From Marsupella aquatica (Eukaryota > Marchantiophyta): a stretch of 64,000 nucleotides of DNA. The notes under the pieces are model-generated. The model did no database searches. It was not told the DNA's origin and saw only the letters and a program-made list of their open reading frames with translations. A program made the position numbers and the translations under genes. This document shows, in pieces, positions 35,308-46,867 of the stretch (its first letter is position 1; each line of letters opens with the position of its first letter). The stretch spans positions 13,516,001 to 13,580,000 of the forward strand of contig OZ316891.1 in the NCBI GenBank assembly GCA_973895155.1, written 5' to 3'.

Positions 35308-38019
35308 ATGATGTCCTCGGCCCAATTACGGCTCATGTCTGATCTGAAGGCCATTCGACAGGAACCTCCCGAGGTGAGTGTGTGGTGCAGTTCACCTGCT
35401 GTCCACAAGGGTTGGAAGGGCATAAGTCATAACTGTTTTTAAAGGGTTGACTTCGTTATTATGCATGAAGGCGGTCTTTGATTCTGGATGACAGCTGGTC
35501 TGTGTGAGAGAAGGCCGCTATGTCTAGATGGCGTTCATGTCGTTGTTTTTGTGGAAGTTTGCGTGGTTATTGGTCGACCTATTCAGTTTTGTCACGGAGA
35601 AGTTGTGAAGTTGCGGATGTAGAAGCATGTCTTCGTACGTGAAGAGGCACGAATCTGAGTTGCATTGAAAAGGAGCTTTGATCTGCCGTTGCAGTAGGGA
35701 TTTCAGATAGGTGCTGTGTGTTGACCCAGCCCAGGGTGCTGGATTCGTTGCAGTTTGTGGTCATGAGGCACTTTTCAATTCCGAAATTCGACCTGGCTAC
35801 GAATTTGTTTCCCTCTATTCTTGTTGAATCGCGGGGATAAATCGTATGGTTTGGCTTGCGTATGTGATACAGATAACGGAATGACAGACTTAAGTGAGCC
35901 TCTTGATTCAGATTATTATGTAACCATAGAATCCATACCGTCTCTGGAACCCGTCGAACCTGATTGCCTAACTAGGGTCCTTATTGCAAGATTCTGGGCA
36001 ATTTGGGATGTGCGTGTAGATTTACTTTAAACCCTTTTCGAGGCCATTTGAATCAAGATTTGTGGCGATTGCGTTCTTTCATTTGTTGCAGTTTCCGAGG
36101 AGAGTATAGATTTGATGAGAAGATTAGATACCTTTTCAGTCGTCTGTTACGAAATCTAGCTAATGGGATGACTTAACTTTGAGGTTTTGTAACACAGTGT
36201 TATGGATGCTTGTTCTCCTCGGGCGTTGGAGGGTATGACATGTATCTGCTTGATCGTAGTGTAATTTTCCCTGAGATTCCTCGTTTATTGGAACAGCAGA
36301 GTAGTGCACACTAATTCTTTACTGGCATCTTAGGGTAGTAACATTTGTCTCCCATTATATTGTTTCTGCAACTAGAGTTTCTTTCTCTTGGGACTCTAAT
36401 GTACTCTTTGCCATTGCCCCTAGGCAAATTGGTAACGAAATCTGTGTGTGTGAGTAAGGGAGGGGTTGGGGGGGGGGGGGGGGGGGAAAGAGGGCTGGGG
36501 CGGAGGGGATAATGCCCCGACACCCAGACATGCTTGCTGTTCATCTTGCTGTTTTGAACCTATGTAGTAACTTGTCGAGTCTAGACACAATAGGTTACAG
36601 ACAATTTCCTCATTTGGGTAGAATGGTCTTGTGGATTCTCGCTTTTCATTGAGCTTGTTGCATTCTTCATTCCCTGGTTGGGGATCAGCCTGAACCTATT
36701 TGGTTGAGATCTAGATCCCGGCTGCAATTGCTGTGGTATTTGCTGAAGATTTGGAGGTTTTCCCCGGATTCCTCGAAAATGGCGGGAGTTCTTTGGCAGC
36801 CGTCGGTCAGGGTTTCTGTTCTTCCTTGTTGCTATTAACCTTCCGTCAAATCAGAAGAAAAGTTTCATGTTCCAGTCACCGGCGATAATGTCCCGTTTCT
36901 TTCATATGATTTGTTTTAGAATAGGATGCCTCGCTTCTGTCCTGTTGTGGCTGTTCGCTTTTTGTTGTGTGCTTGTGACGTGATTGTTGGGGACTTATTT
37001 TATGGCGAATCCCAGCCTTTGGAGACAGTAGTGACACGGATTGGAAGTTGGATGACAGGGATGCAGTGCGAGCCCACACGGAGATGAAAACTTATTCGTT
37101 TGGGGAGCAACGATATTCGGCCCTGATGAGACACCATGGGAAGGTAATACTTAGTTTTGTATGTAACATTCGTACTACATCTCAGACGTACTGTGTGACC
37201 AATTCCTGCACGCCGTGGTCTTAATAAATCCATTTTAATGTGCAACGCAGGTGGGATTTTTGCACTGAGATTGATTTTTGGGGAACACTACCCCGAGAAG
37301 CCACCCCGCGTGAGATTCACATCAGATGTGTTTCATCCAAATGGTGAGTGTTCGTAGAACTTGCTCACCACGTAAGAGAGGGCCCTTTTCTTCACGTTCT
37401 TCTCTCTTTTGTAATTTTTTAATCCCTTCCTTGCCTAATAGAAAGGGGTTTTATCGTTGTTTGCAGTCTACAGTGACGGAACTCTTTGTATGGACATCAT
37501 CCAGGATGCATGGTCACCTTGTCACAATATCTGTACAATCCTTACTTCGATCCAGGCAAGTAACAGTATGGGAATAGATGTTGTTTGTCTTCTGCCGGGG
37601 CAATAGATATGGGCACTGAATGCATGTGCTCATACACTCTGCGTGTCACAGTAAAATGATGTGAAGGTTGCGAGTTCTAATTTCGATTTGTGATTTCGTG
37701 CCCTGTTCCATGCTGGAAGCAGTCGCTATTGACTGATCCAAATCCTGCCAGTCCGGCAAACCCAGAGGCAGCTCAACTATATCAAAATGATATTGTTTCT
37801 TACAATAGGTATTCATCAATCTCTTCTTTCTTGACAGGCCAATGCCCGTTCTTGGTTCGTCGTAATGCTAGATATCTGGTGACGGGGGTCTCAATTTGCA
37901 GTATGTTCTCATACTGTTGCATGTGCTTTCCAGGTCTGCTTGGTGGTAGTAACTTGATGTGACTGTTTTGCAGGAGAGTCCGGCTATCTGTTCGCAAGTC
38001 GGTCGATTGCTCATCTTGA
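35308..38019 (+). CDS. Ubiquitin-conjugating enzyme E2, RAD6/UBC2 class
   Basis: E2 enzyme that accepts ubiquitin from E1 on a catalytic cysteine and passes it to substrate with an E3. Six exons: 35308-35373, 37059-37143, 37251-37343, 37467-37555, 37723-37808, 37974-38019 (TGA). Phases agree; product 154 residues, a one-domain E2 of normal length. Visible signatures: [34 protein letters not shown] (HPN at 79-81), [11 protein letters not shown] with catalytic Cys89, then [18 protein letters not shown] and [16 protein letters not shown]. The layout fits the RAD6 class, but the sequence departs from the very conserved plant UBC1-3 (for example CHNICT where those have IYDVAA), so it is a divergent member. 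Intron 1 is long (about 1.7 kb) with a poly-G run; intron 4 starts with GC. Translation could start at 35308 or at the adjacent ATG 35311. Confidence 0.93.
36468..36486 (+). repeat. Run of 19 G in E2 intron 1
   Basis: Preceded by GGGAGGGGTT, so the whole tract meets a G-quadruplex pattern on the transcribed RNA. Likely length-variable. Confidence 0.9.
37556..37722 (+). other. GC-AG intron in the E2 gene
   Basis: Donor CAG|GCAAGT, acceptor GAAGCAG. It joins ILTSIQ to SLLTDPNP in phase 0, exactly as all RAD6-class proteins require. Moving to the GT inside GCAAGT would break the frame. Confidence 0.85.
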
Positions 38020-39558
38020 ACATGGGGTTTCAAATCCACGAATTGTGCATATTGTAATGTCAGAGTCTTTCATCGTGGTTTGAACAGCAACGACTCGACA
38101 CTTTCGTGCCCCATAGTTGTGATGGCTGGACCAGGCAAATTCACTTTTTGGAGTTGTCTGGAGCTCACAGTGCTTTCGCTCATAAGATGTGCACGCAACG
38201 GCCATGACAAGGGCGCTGGAAGTTTCGTCATTGATCGCGCAAAGGCAACTTGTCCTTGACAGCGCTGAATTTTGCGCGTTTGGAACTGGATCAGGATTAG
38301 CAGCCTCTCCCACCGCAAGAAGCGCACGGTAATGACCAACCTTAGCACACACAACACAGACACAAGAAGTCTATGGGGTGGCCTGTGGGGTGGCTTTCGC
38401 CATATCTTGGCAGACGTTTTGACAGCTTGGCACGCGTTGCTAGGTGTCGAATGCAGTCGAATGCAGCACGTTTCATGGTTTCTACTCAGTGTCCCATATT
38501 TCTTTAGGTCGATTTCGAGCTCCCTATCCGCCTGTAAAATATCAATATAGCCTATGGTCGCAGACCATTGCAGGGATGACATAAGTATAAAACTCTTACG
38601 ATAAATCTCGATAGACGAACTGACAGGAATGAGGGATGACGATGCCCATGTATATTTTGCTTTAATTGTGCTCCATTTTTCCTCGAGCCCACTCTGTGTG
38701 TCGATTCTGAAGTTACATCGTGCACGGCAATCCTCTCTCTCTTTGTGTCGATTCTGGGTTTACCTCAATGAGGGCAGCTGGGATGTGAAATTGTGCATGT
38801 AGCTCTTGTTTTATACTAACAGTAGAGCCACCTTCTGTACACGTGACTTTTGAGTTATCTTTCGTTGGCAGCCGTGCCTGTTCCACTGAATCCGGTGAAT
38901 TCTAGTGTTAGAGACTGGTAGTTGACCGTCAACACTCTGCAGCGGTGGCAGTGGCGTCTTCACGTTGGCTCTATGAGAACAGGCTTGGGTCCCACTCAAG
39001 TGGGCCTTTCATTTATCACAACATATCTCCTCGCAAAGTTGCAGAATCTTGTGGACCACCGTCATCCTAAAGTGCTGCTTTGTATGGTTGTCTTTCTTGT
39101 GGAGGGAACGTTGAGGTCCGAGGAGGAGGACTCTTTTGTCTTTCGGTGTTGAGAGATAAGACCATAGTTATGGTGGGAATCCGCATGCATTTTTTGAATC
39201 CTGAGATTCCTCCTGGTTTGGTACAGTTTCTCAAGAGTCCTGAGATTCCGCCGGGTTTGGTACAGTTCCTCGAGCGTTTTTGGTAGATGACTTTTTGCTG
39301 CATGATTGTGCAGCGAAGTCAAAGGCTCGAAAGAGAAATATAAATTACTGCAAATTTCCGCGAATGTTTCTCTGCCTTTCGGAGGCTCGAGTCACTCTCT
39401 GATGATGGCAAAGTACACGAAAGAAAGACAGGGTGAATACAAATTTGATTAATAGGGGCTGCGAAGATAGGTAGCAATTCAATTTTAATTTACTTCTTCA
39501 AGTCACGGGTATAACACAATACTGGCTTTTGCTACTCAGGTGATTTCGTTGCACTACT
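38020..39558. other. E2 3' UTR and intergenic DNA
   Basis: Contains a 170-codon frame on - (38,070-38,582) and an overlapping 113-codon frame, neither with a recognisable motif; probably antisense to the E2 3' UTR. Near 39,205-39,275 CTGAGATTCC-CC-GGTTTGGTACAGTT is duplicated. Nothing else seen. Confidence 0.4.
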
Positions 39559-40273
39559 GTCTTCCCCCGAACACAGCGATTGGGGGTTGGGTGTTCGAAA
39601 GTTGATTTTTTTTAGTCTTGTTAAGAAAAAGTAGTTGTACCTTGAACACAACGTCATTTTAACACAATGCAAGGGTGTTGTGTTCTAATATTGCCTTGTG
39701 TTTGAATGTTCCGGGTTGTGTTTGAGTTTTTCTTAATCTTGATAGCATTGAGCACAAAAAGTGCAAGTTCATGAATTACAACCAAAGCATAAGCAAAGTA
39801 AACAAAAAACTCTTGATAAGCTTCACATCTTGATAACAATGCTAGGAGCAATTTTTGGAGTAATATTGCCCACATGTACTCAATTGAAATGACACTTGAT
39901 AACTCTGCAAATAGTTACATCCATGTGCAAATCCATGTGCAAATGCAATAGAAATCAGAAAAAGATTTTCTAAGTCATTATTCTATTTTTTGGCCAGGGC
40001 TGAAATGGTATAGTCTTTCATTCCTGATTACACCCTAAATTCTATGTCTATCATTCCTGCTTACATCCTAAATTCATCACAATGCCAAAGTTTGAACACA
40101 ACGTCACAATTCAAACAATTCAAACACAATGCCACAATTCAAACACAAGGTAAAAAAATTCCAAAACATAGTGTCGAAACTCAAACACAACGCCCTGGGC
40201 GCACTATTCGAATATAACCCCCCATGGCCCACTATTCAAATATAGTGCCTAGGCGCTGTGTTCAGGGGAAGAC
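39559..40273 (+). mobile_element. Non-autonomous TIR element, copy 1 (about 715 bp)
   Basis: Starts GTCTTCCCCCGAACACAGCG and ends in the near inverted complement (CGCTGTGTTCAGGGGAAGAC). Inside are many AACACAACG-type motifs and inverted runs able to fold. It aligns along its length with 44,432-45,179 in the same orientation. No transposase frame; the roughly 70-codon frame on - is conserved only because the repeat is. No clear target duplication. Confidence 0.7.
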
Positions 40274-40280
40274 TGAAGTG

Positions 40281-40440
40281 GGGTTGTCAAGGCCGCTTTG
40301 GTTAACAAGAGTGGGGTTGTCCAGGCTGTCAAGGCCACTTTGGTTAAGAACATTACCTTTGGTATGAATAGTACTTTAACCACTAAGAACACAAGGCCAC
40401 TTTGGTTAAGAAGAGTGGGGTTGTCAAGGCTGTCATCAAC
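40281..40440. repeat. Three short repeats next to the TIR element
   Basis: CAAGGCC[A/G]CTTTGGTTAA occurs at about 40,288, 40,330 and 40,391, with GAGTGGGGTTGTC between copies. Confidence 0.7.
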
Positions 40441-40845
40441 CATGTTTAGACTTTTGTGGGAACCTGAACCCAAGAGGTTGATTACGATTATCCACCCTAA
40501 AATCCCCAAAGTACCCTTTCCACAAACTCATTCCAGGTTTAATGAAAGAAGTTATGGATCAGGTACAGATCAGCGGATGAGAGGATTTTGCAATTTTGCA
40601 ATTGGACTGCTGACAAACATACTCGATGGTCAAGATTGCTTGGCCTCATAATGGACACCTTGATTTCCCACAAGAGAGGACGAGGAACTTTGAGAACAAT
40701 TTTGAATTAGGAAGTATTCCCAAGAAGTGATGATGGTCCATGAACATGTAGCTCTGTTGTTTCCTCCAGAATTATATCTAGGTTCTGAAATTGGTGACAA
40801 AATGGGCATGACACTTGGACCTTCACTTAGGGAAGTGGTGTATCA

Positions 40846-41513
40846 GTGACACTCAGTCCCATGTTTGGGTACATTAAAAACTTCGATGCACCCAATGCGT
40901 ATCCAAGGAAGTTTATATACCTGGCCTGTACAGAATTGAACGAGTTGAACACAACTTGTTGCACAAGTATTGAAGGGCCTTACAAATGTGACCATGGATC
41001 AATCAAGCAAGGAAAATGGATTGACCAATTTAGATTTGATGTCTACTTTGTGGATGGCGACGTTTAGAAGAATGTCCCTCTTTGCAATTGTCTTTGAAGC
41101 TGGGAGGGCATAGTTGGGAAAAACAAATGGTGGTGATATTTGCCTGTTGGGGGAGGATTCCCAAGTTGCCACAAACCCCTGCTATATCGACAGTATTCCT
41201 TGTGTGGAAATCATATTGTGAGTAAAAGATGGGGCCCAACAATTCAGAGATTGACTTGTGTTTGGAAGGCAATGCCCTCATTGTCGTACGCCCTGTTCTC
41301 GTCATAAATTTGCGACCACAAGGCCCTCTTGTCAGATTGATACAGAATTTGAGACAACGTACTGTTCACCTGGTTTCAGTCCGTTTGGGAACGCCAACAC
41401 TTCTATGGCTAGTACAGCTGACAACATTGTTCCTAGCAAATTTCAATCCTTGAAAGCCAAGGTGAAAGAAATGAAGTCCCTTATATCCTCCATGAAAACA
41501 AGTTCCTCAAGGT
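40846..41513 (+). pseudogene. Decayed RPA1-like (OB fold, zinc ribbon) coding remnant
   Basis: An open part encodes FIYLACTELNE...YKCDHG...DQFRFDVYFVDGD, resembling the C-terminal zinc-ribbon OB domain of RPA large subunits, also carried by plant Helitrons. A second frame continues with MSLFAIVFEAGRA, stop, LGKTNGGDICLLGEDSQV, ATNPCYIDSIPCVEIIL, stop, VKDGAQQFRD, stop, then an FGRQCPHC Cys/His stretch. In-frame stops and frame changes mean it is not a working gene. It may derive from a Helitron or from an RPA70-type host gene; I saw no helicase or Rep domain. Identification is by eye. Confidence 0.4.
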
Positions 41514-42514
41514 AGGCAGGCAATGTTCGATTATGGGTGGGTTAAGGACATAATTTCATTGATATATGTATTTGCTTGGTTTTATGGCATTGCAGTTGAA
41601 GTTCATGTTCACTAACGTGACTCCTGTTACATTCGCACTTGTATGATTGAAATGTGAAATGTTTGTTTTTGTCTAGTTACTCTGTGGTTTGTGTCTTTCA
41701 TGGCCAGCAGAAGCAAGAAGCAGTAGTGAGTCCTTGGTGCCATTTTTCATATGTTGTTTGGGCCATGTCTCAGTCTCAATTGATGAACCACATCCTATTA
41801 GGTTTCATTGCCAGTTGCAAGCCAGGCTTAGAAACTTGGGCACCATACCTTGTGGCCCTAGCCTGAGTTGCCAAAGATGAAGTTGAAACCCGACAAATCA
41901 GGAGCAGATTCATCGCTTTATGCCCAATAAGACTACCTCCCATCTAAGATATGAATGTGAGCACTTGCCATCCCAACCCTATTATTCTTCTCCCTCTCAA
42001 CCAAACTTCATTGTTTGAACTCTTTACAATGTCACATCAAGGCAGTGCCCTATGGGAAGAGCGTTTGGCTATTGAGGCGTTCCACTACACGACAGTGAGG
42101 ACAGTCTAGGGTATCATTGTTTCTTTGTATGTGTCATGAGCTCCTGTTGATGGAAATATATGCAGGTACGATATAGGAGCATCTTCACCTGCACTTTTTT
42201 GAGAAAAAAATTGGGACTTGTAGCGTGATCCACCATGGAGGGTGACTGCTAGAGTGAAAGACTTGTGGAACTTGAAGGAACCTATGTTTGGTCTGTAGTC
42301 AATGAGAAGGCAAAGCTTGCGTACCCAATGAGGCCATCACCTCATGATCCTGGCCTAATGCCTCATTGATTGAAATATTCTAAGAGACAATGCTTCCATA
42401 CATGAACACGCATGCTTGGGACTACCTCTTGGATAAGTGCTAATGTTGTCACGTGAAAGCCTTAATTTCAAAGGCTAGGAGTGACTTGGTTCATCACTCC
42501 TAGTTTGTAAGTGG

Positions 42515-42624
42515 ATGAAGTTGCATTGATGACTAAGTTTCTTTTGGTTACAACCCCCAATTATTCACAATGAAGTTGCATTGATGACTAAGTTTCTTTT
42601 GGTTACAACCCCCAATTATTCACA
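42515..42624. repeat. Perfect 55-bp tandem duplication
   Basis: Copies 42,515-42,569 and 42,570-42,624, both starting ATGAAGTTGCATTGATGACT, are identical as read, so the duplication is recent compared with the other repeats here. Confidence 0.95.
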
Positions 42625-43636
42625 TAGACGATGCAATTGGTAGGTAACCTTCATTTGCAGATCTCCACCTAAAGGGAGCTTGTGATGATTTGTCTTCCAT
42701 TAAGTCGCAGAGGTTTGAGTACACGGATGAAACTGCCAAGGAGATCCTCACCAAATATGTTGACCTCCCCTTGCTCTGGATTGATCAGCTAAGCAAAACT
42801 TGTCACAGTGAAAGGCCAATGCTGAACTTTGGGAGTAGAAGGTGGCTACCCAAACAACTTATGACATATGGAAACAACATCACAAATTCAACACCTTAGA
42901 GAGGATTCCAGATGACTTCTACAAGGCTCATTGAGTAGTCTTCCCAACTTATTCTCACAATACCAGTGTCTTACATGTACACCTTACATTTTGGGGGTTT
43001 TTGATAAAAATTGTCTTTTCGTGTTTTACCTTTGTTTGCCAATTCTATTTGTTGCCATGTGTATGACTATGGATTGACAGTTTCAGTTCCTTACATGGTG
43101 TGTACTTTGGATTGGCAGGGAGAGCTAGAGCACAACATCGATGATGATTCTAATGGGTCCAAAGAAGGTGAATATGATCATACGCACCTCCCATATCAAT
43201 CTCGAAGTCATCTTGACAGCATCCCACATGATCACCTGATACAATTGCTTTCAGTAATTGTTTTTTGCTTTACCAAAGGTCTCTTTCTTCCTCTGTGTAT
43301 GTTGTCAGCAAAGCTCAAATATCACTTTTGAGTGTCCTTTGGGTCTACCTTTTCGAATGGATTCAATTCGTGACGATGTCTCAAACCCAGCCCTTAACTC
43401 TTTAAGGCCTAGTATAAGCCCACGGTAGATGCCTTAAGTCATAACCTTAACCACAGTCCGTTAACATTGGTGCAAATACTCTGTGCCTATGTTGGATTGT
43501 AGTGCCAATGTCATGAGATGCCTGATCCAAAATTTTGAACTTGCCTCCTCTTTGTTAAGTGACATCGAAGACGGAAGAGAAGAAAACTCTGCCATGGCAT
43601 ATGTAACAGAGAAGTGGTGAATTGGCGCAACTTGCA

Positions 43637-43697
43637 TTTCACAAGCTCCAATCTGCATTTCACGAGCTCCAACCTGCACATGGCGAGCTCCAAAGTG
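43637..43697. repeat. Three 20-24 bp repeats
   Basis: CACAAGCTCCAATCTGC, CACGAGCTCCAACCTGC and GGCGAGCTCCAAAGTGC follow each other. Confidence 0.7.
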
Positions 43698-43709
43698 CCA
43701 TCTTTTCAA

Positions 43710-44430
43710 GCAAGAAGATAGTGTTCTTTGGTTGCAATTTAGGTTGCATGTGCATGCAACTTTTCTGAATTTCCAATTTATCATCGTTGTGACATTGTAT
43801 TTTGTATGCCTTGTGTTTTGAGAGCAGCATACGCAGCGAATTAAAGGCGTGGATCACACAAGTTTTGAGCTGAGCTTGTTTAACTTTCAAGCAGGAGGTC
43901 AGTTGTTTGGTTCCCATTCAGGTAGTGTTTGTATGTAGATTTTCCGGAATTCTGGAAAAATCATCATCGTGAAATTGTCATTGTATGGCTTGTGTTTTGG
44001 GATGCGCACTAACATCACGTTGTGGATTACACAAGATTTTGAGCAACAGGCATCGGGCCCTCAGTGTTAACTAATACGGGATGACGTGTAAATGCTCAAA
44101 GCGTGAATTTTATTCATTTGAAATTAATAATTATAATTATTACCGATAAGAAGGGAACTTTTTATAGAAAAATGGAAATAACAAGGGGTAAGAGGGATGG
44201 AGTCCCGATTGCAAGGGGTTCACTTCTTTTACTTGAAGTGAGGGCCCAAGGGCAACAGGTCAGTTGTTTGGTTGCCGTTCAATTTGCGTTTCTATGCAGA
44301 TTTTCTGGAATTTTGGAAAAATCATTGTCATAATATAAAATGTGTTTATATGGCTTGCGTTCAAGATCAAAATTTGCATCGTCATCACATTGTGTATTAC
44401 ACACAAGTTTTGAGCTTCTTCACTCCAACA
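43710..44430. repeat. Three diverged copies of a unit of about 160 bp
   Basis: GTTTGGTTGC/CC, GATTTTC(C/T)GGAATT(C/T)TGGAAAAATCAT, TATGGCTTG and TACACAAG-TTTTGAGC recur at about 43,725, 43,900 and 44,265. The last copy ends next to the second TIR element; 44,046-44,255 separates copies two and three. Confidence 0.6.
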
Positions 44431-44431
44431 A

Positions 44432-45179
44432 CTACCGTCTTCCCCCGAACACAACGCCCACGCGTTGTGTTTGAAAGTTGAATTTTTTTAGTCTTTGTAA
44501 GAAAAAGTGGTTTTAACTCGAACACAACGTCATTTTAACACAACGCCCAGGCGTTGTGTTTGAATAGGGTGTTGTGTTCAAATATGGCATTGTGTTTGAA
44601 TGTTCAGGGTTGTGTTTGAGTTTTTCCTAATCTTGACAACATTGAGCACAAAAAGTGCAAGTTCATGAATTACAATCAAAGCATAAGCAAAGTAAACAAA
44701 AAACTGTTGATAACCTTCACATCTTGACAACAATGCTAGGAGCAATTTCTGGAGCAATATTGCCCACACCCACTCAATTGAAATGACACTTGACAACTCT
44801 GCAACTAGTTACATCCATGTGCAAATGCAGTAGAAATTAGAGAATAATTTCTAAGACGTTATTCTATTTTGTCTCACCAAATTTGGCCAGGGCTGAAATG
44901 GTCTGGAAGCATTAGCCTTTCATTCCTGCTTACACCCTAAATTCTATGCCTATCATTCTTGCTTACATCCTCAATTCATCACAATGCCTAAATTTGAACA
45001 CAATGTCACAATTCAAACACAACTCCACAATTCAAACACAACGTCACAAGGTAAAAAAATTCCAAAACATAGTGTCGAAACTCAAACACAACAGCCTGGA
45101 CGCACTATTTGAATATAACGCCCCATGGCCCACTATTTGAATATACTGTCTGGGTGCTGTGTTCGGGGGAAGACGGTAG
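44432..45179 (+). mobile_element. Non-autonomous TIR element, copy 2 (about 748 bp)
   Basis: Begins CTACCGTCTTCCCCCGAACA and ends in its inverted complement (TGTTCGGGGGAAGACGGTAG), giving terminal inverted repeats of at least 20 bp. The interior matches 39,559-40,273 closely, including AGCACAAAAAGTGCAAGTTC and AATGCTAGGAGCAATTT. It contains a palindrome around AACACAACGCCCAGGCGTT. No transposase; no clear target duplication. Confidence 0.75.
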
Positions 45180-45289
45180 GACCGAGGTTAGTGCTTTCAG
45201 TTCTTGTTCAGCTTTGTGATGAAGTATCTGAGCTGCAACCTTGGGACTTAGAATACTGTTAATGACAAGATGTAATTCACTTAATTGGT

Positions 45290-46560
45290 TCTTCTTCAAC
45301 TTATAGTTATGCAGAAGAACCAATACTTTTACAGCAAGCACTGGAAAGGATGTGTCATGAGCTAATGAGGCTGCAGTCCCAGGTCTTGTCTTTAGACTAT
45401 AACAATACTGTAAATGCCATGTAATTGGCACAATTATACTACATTCCCAACAAGACAAGCAAAAGAAACCAATGCTTTTACAGCAGTACTGTAAATGATA
45501 TATAATCGGCTAGTCAGGCTACAGTTCCAAGTCTTGTCATTTGACTATTACAATACTGTAGATGACATGTCATTGGCACAATTACACTAGGGTCCCAACA
45601 GGACAAGCAGAAGAAACCAGCAATTTTCCAGCAGCACTGTTATGGATGTGTTATCAGCTAATCAGGCTACAGTCCCAAGTCTTGTCATTAGACTATCAAA
45701 GTACTGTAAATGACACCAATATGGCACTATTTACACTACTGTCCCAACACGACAAGCAGCAGAAACCAACACTTTCACAGCAGGACTGTAACGGATGTGT
45801 TATCAGCTAATCAGGCTACAGTCCCAAGTCTTGAAATTAGACTATTAAAGTACTGTAAATGACACCAATATGGCACTATTTACACTACTGTCCCAACACG
45901 ACAAGCAGCAGAAACCAACACTTTCACAACAGCACTGTAACGGGCTACAGTCCCAAGTCTTGTCATTAGACTATTACAGTACTCTAGATGACATGTAATT
46001 TGACAAAATTACACTACAGTCCCAACATGACAACCAAATAAACCAACACTTTTACAGCAGCACTGTAAAGGATGTGTAATCACATCATCACACTACAGTC
46101 CCAATAGTGAGAAGCAGAAGAAACCAATGTTCTTACAGCAATGACATTGTAAGATGACGTGTAATTGGCATAAGCATAAACTGTACAGGATGTGTAATGA
46201 CATCATCACAGTACAGTCCCAATCCTGAGAAGCAGCAGAAACCGGTGTTCTTTTAGAAATGACACTCTAAGATGACATGTAATTGGCGTAAGCATAAACT
46301 GTAAAGGATGTCTAATGACATCATCATACTACAGTCCCAATCTTGAGAAGCAGAAGAAACCAGTGTTCTTACAGAAATGACACTGTAAGATGACATGTAA
46401 TCTGCGTAAGCGTAAACTGTAAAGGATGCGTAATGACATCATCACACTACAGTCCCAATCGTGAGAAGCAGAAGAAACCGATGTTTTTACAGCACGGACA
46501 CTGTAAGATGACGTGTAATCGGCGTAAGCGTTACAGTCGACATGACAGGCAGCAGAAACC
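45290..46560. repeat. Tandem array upstream of PTAC10
   Basis: ACAGTCCCAA or a close variant occurs about thirteen times from 45,373 to 46,450. The left part alternates two half-units (TCTTGTCATTAGAC and CAACACGACAAGCAGCAGAA) with a period near 148 bp; the right part has a simpler unit of about 118 bp with GAGAAGCAGAAGAAACC and GATGTGTAATGACATCATCA. It ends about 300 bp before the PTAC10 start codon. Confidence 0.85.
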
Positions 46561-46867
46561 CTGCCTAAGAGATTAGAAGCAAGGAAAAGCAGAGTCCAGG
46601 GGTTTTGGGTTTAACCAAGCAAGAGAGGAACGAGGAGCACTCGAAGAGCTCTTGATCGGTGACAAACACTACTCTGTCTCCCACGGCGTCGGCATCAGAA
46701 GCTTGCATTGATGATTCATAGCCGAATTCCGAGGTGAATTTGACCGATATTGTTTTCCGCAGCATTGCCAGCACTGGACTGATGAGCGGATCACTAGCTT
46801 GACATGCTTCGTGGAGTAATCTCCGCTTGCTCTTCATGAATTTTCGGTTGGAGCTGCAGAAGACGAG

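Noticed and set aside
38070-38582. 170-codon ORF on -
   Set aside because: Antisense to the E2 3' flank, overlapped by a second open frame, no recognisable domain; a length like this is expected by chance about once or twice in the window.
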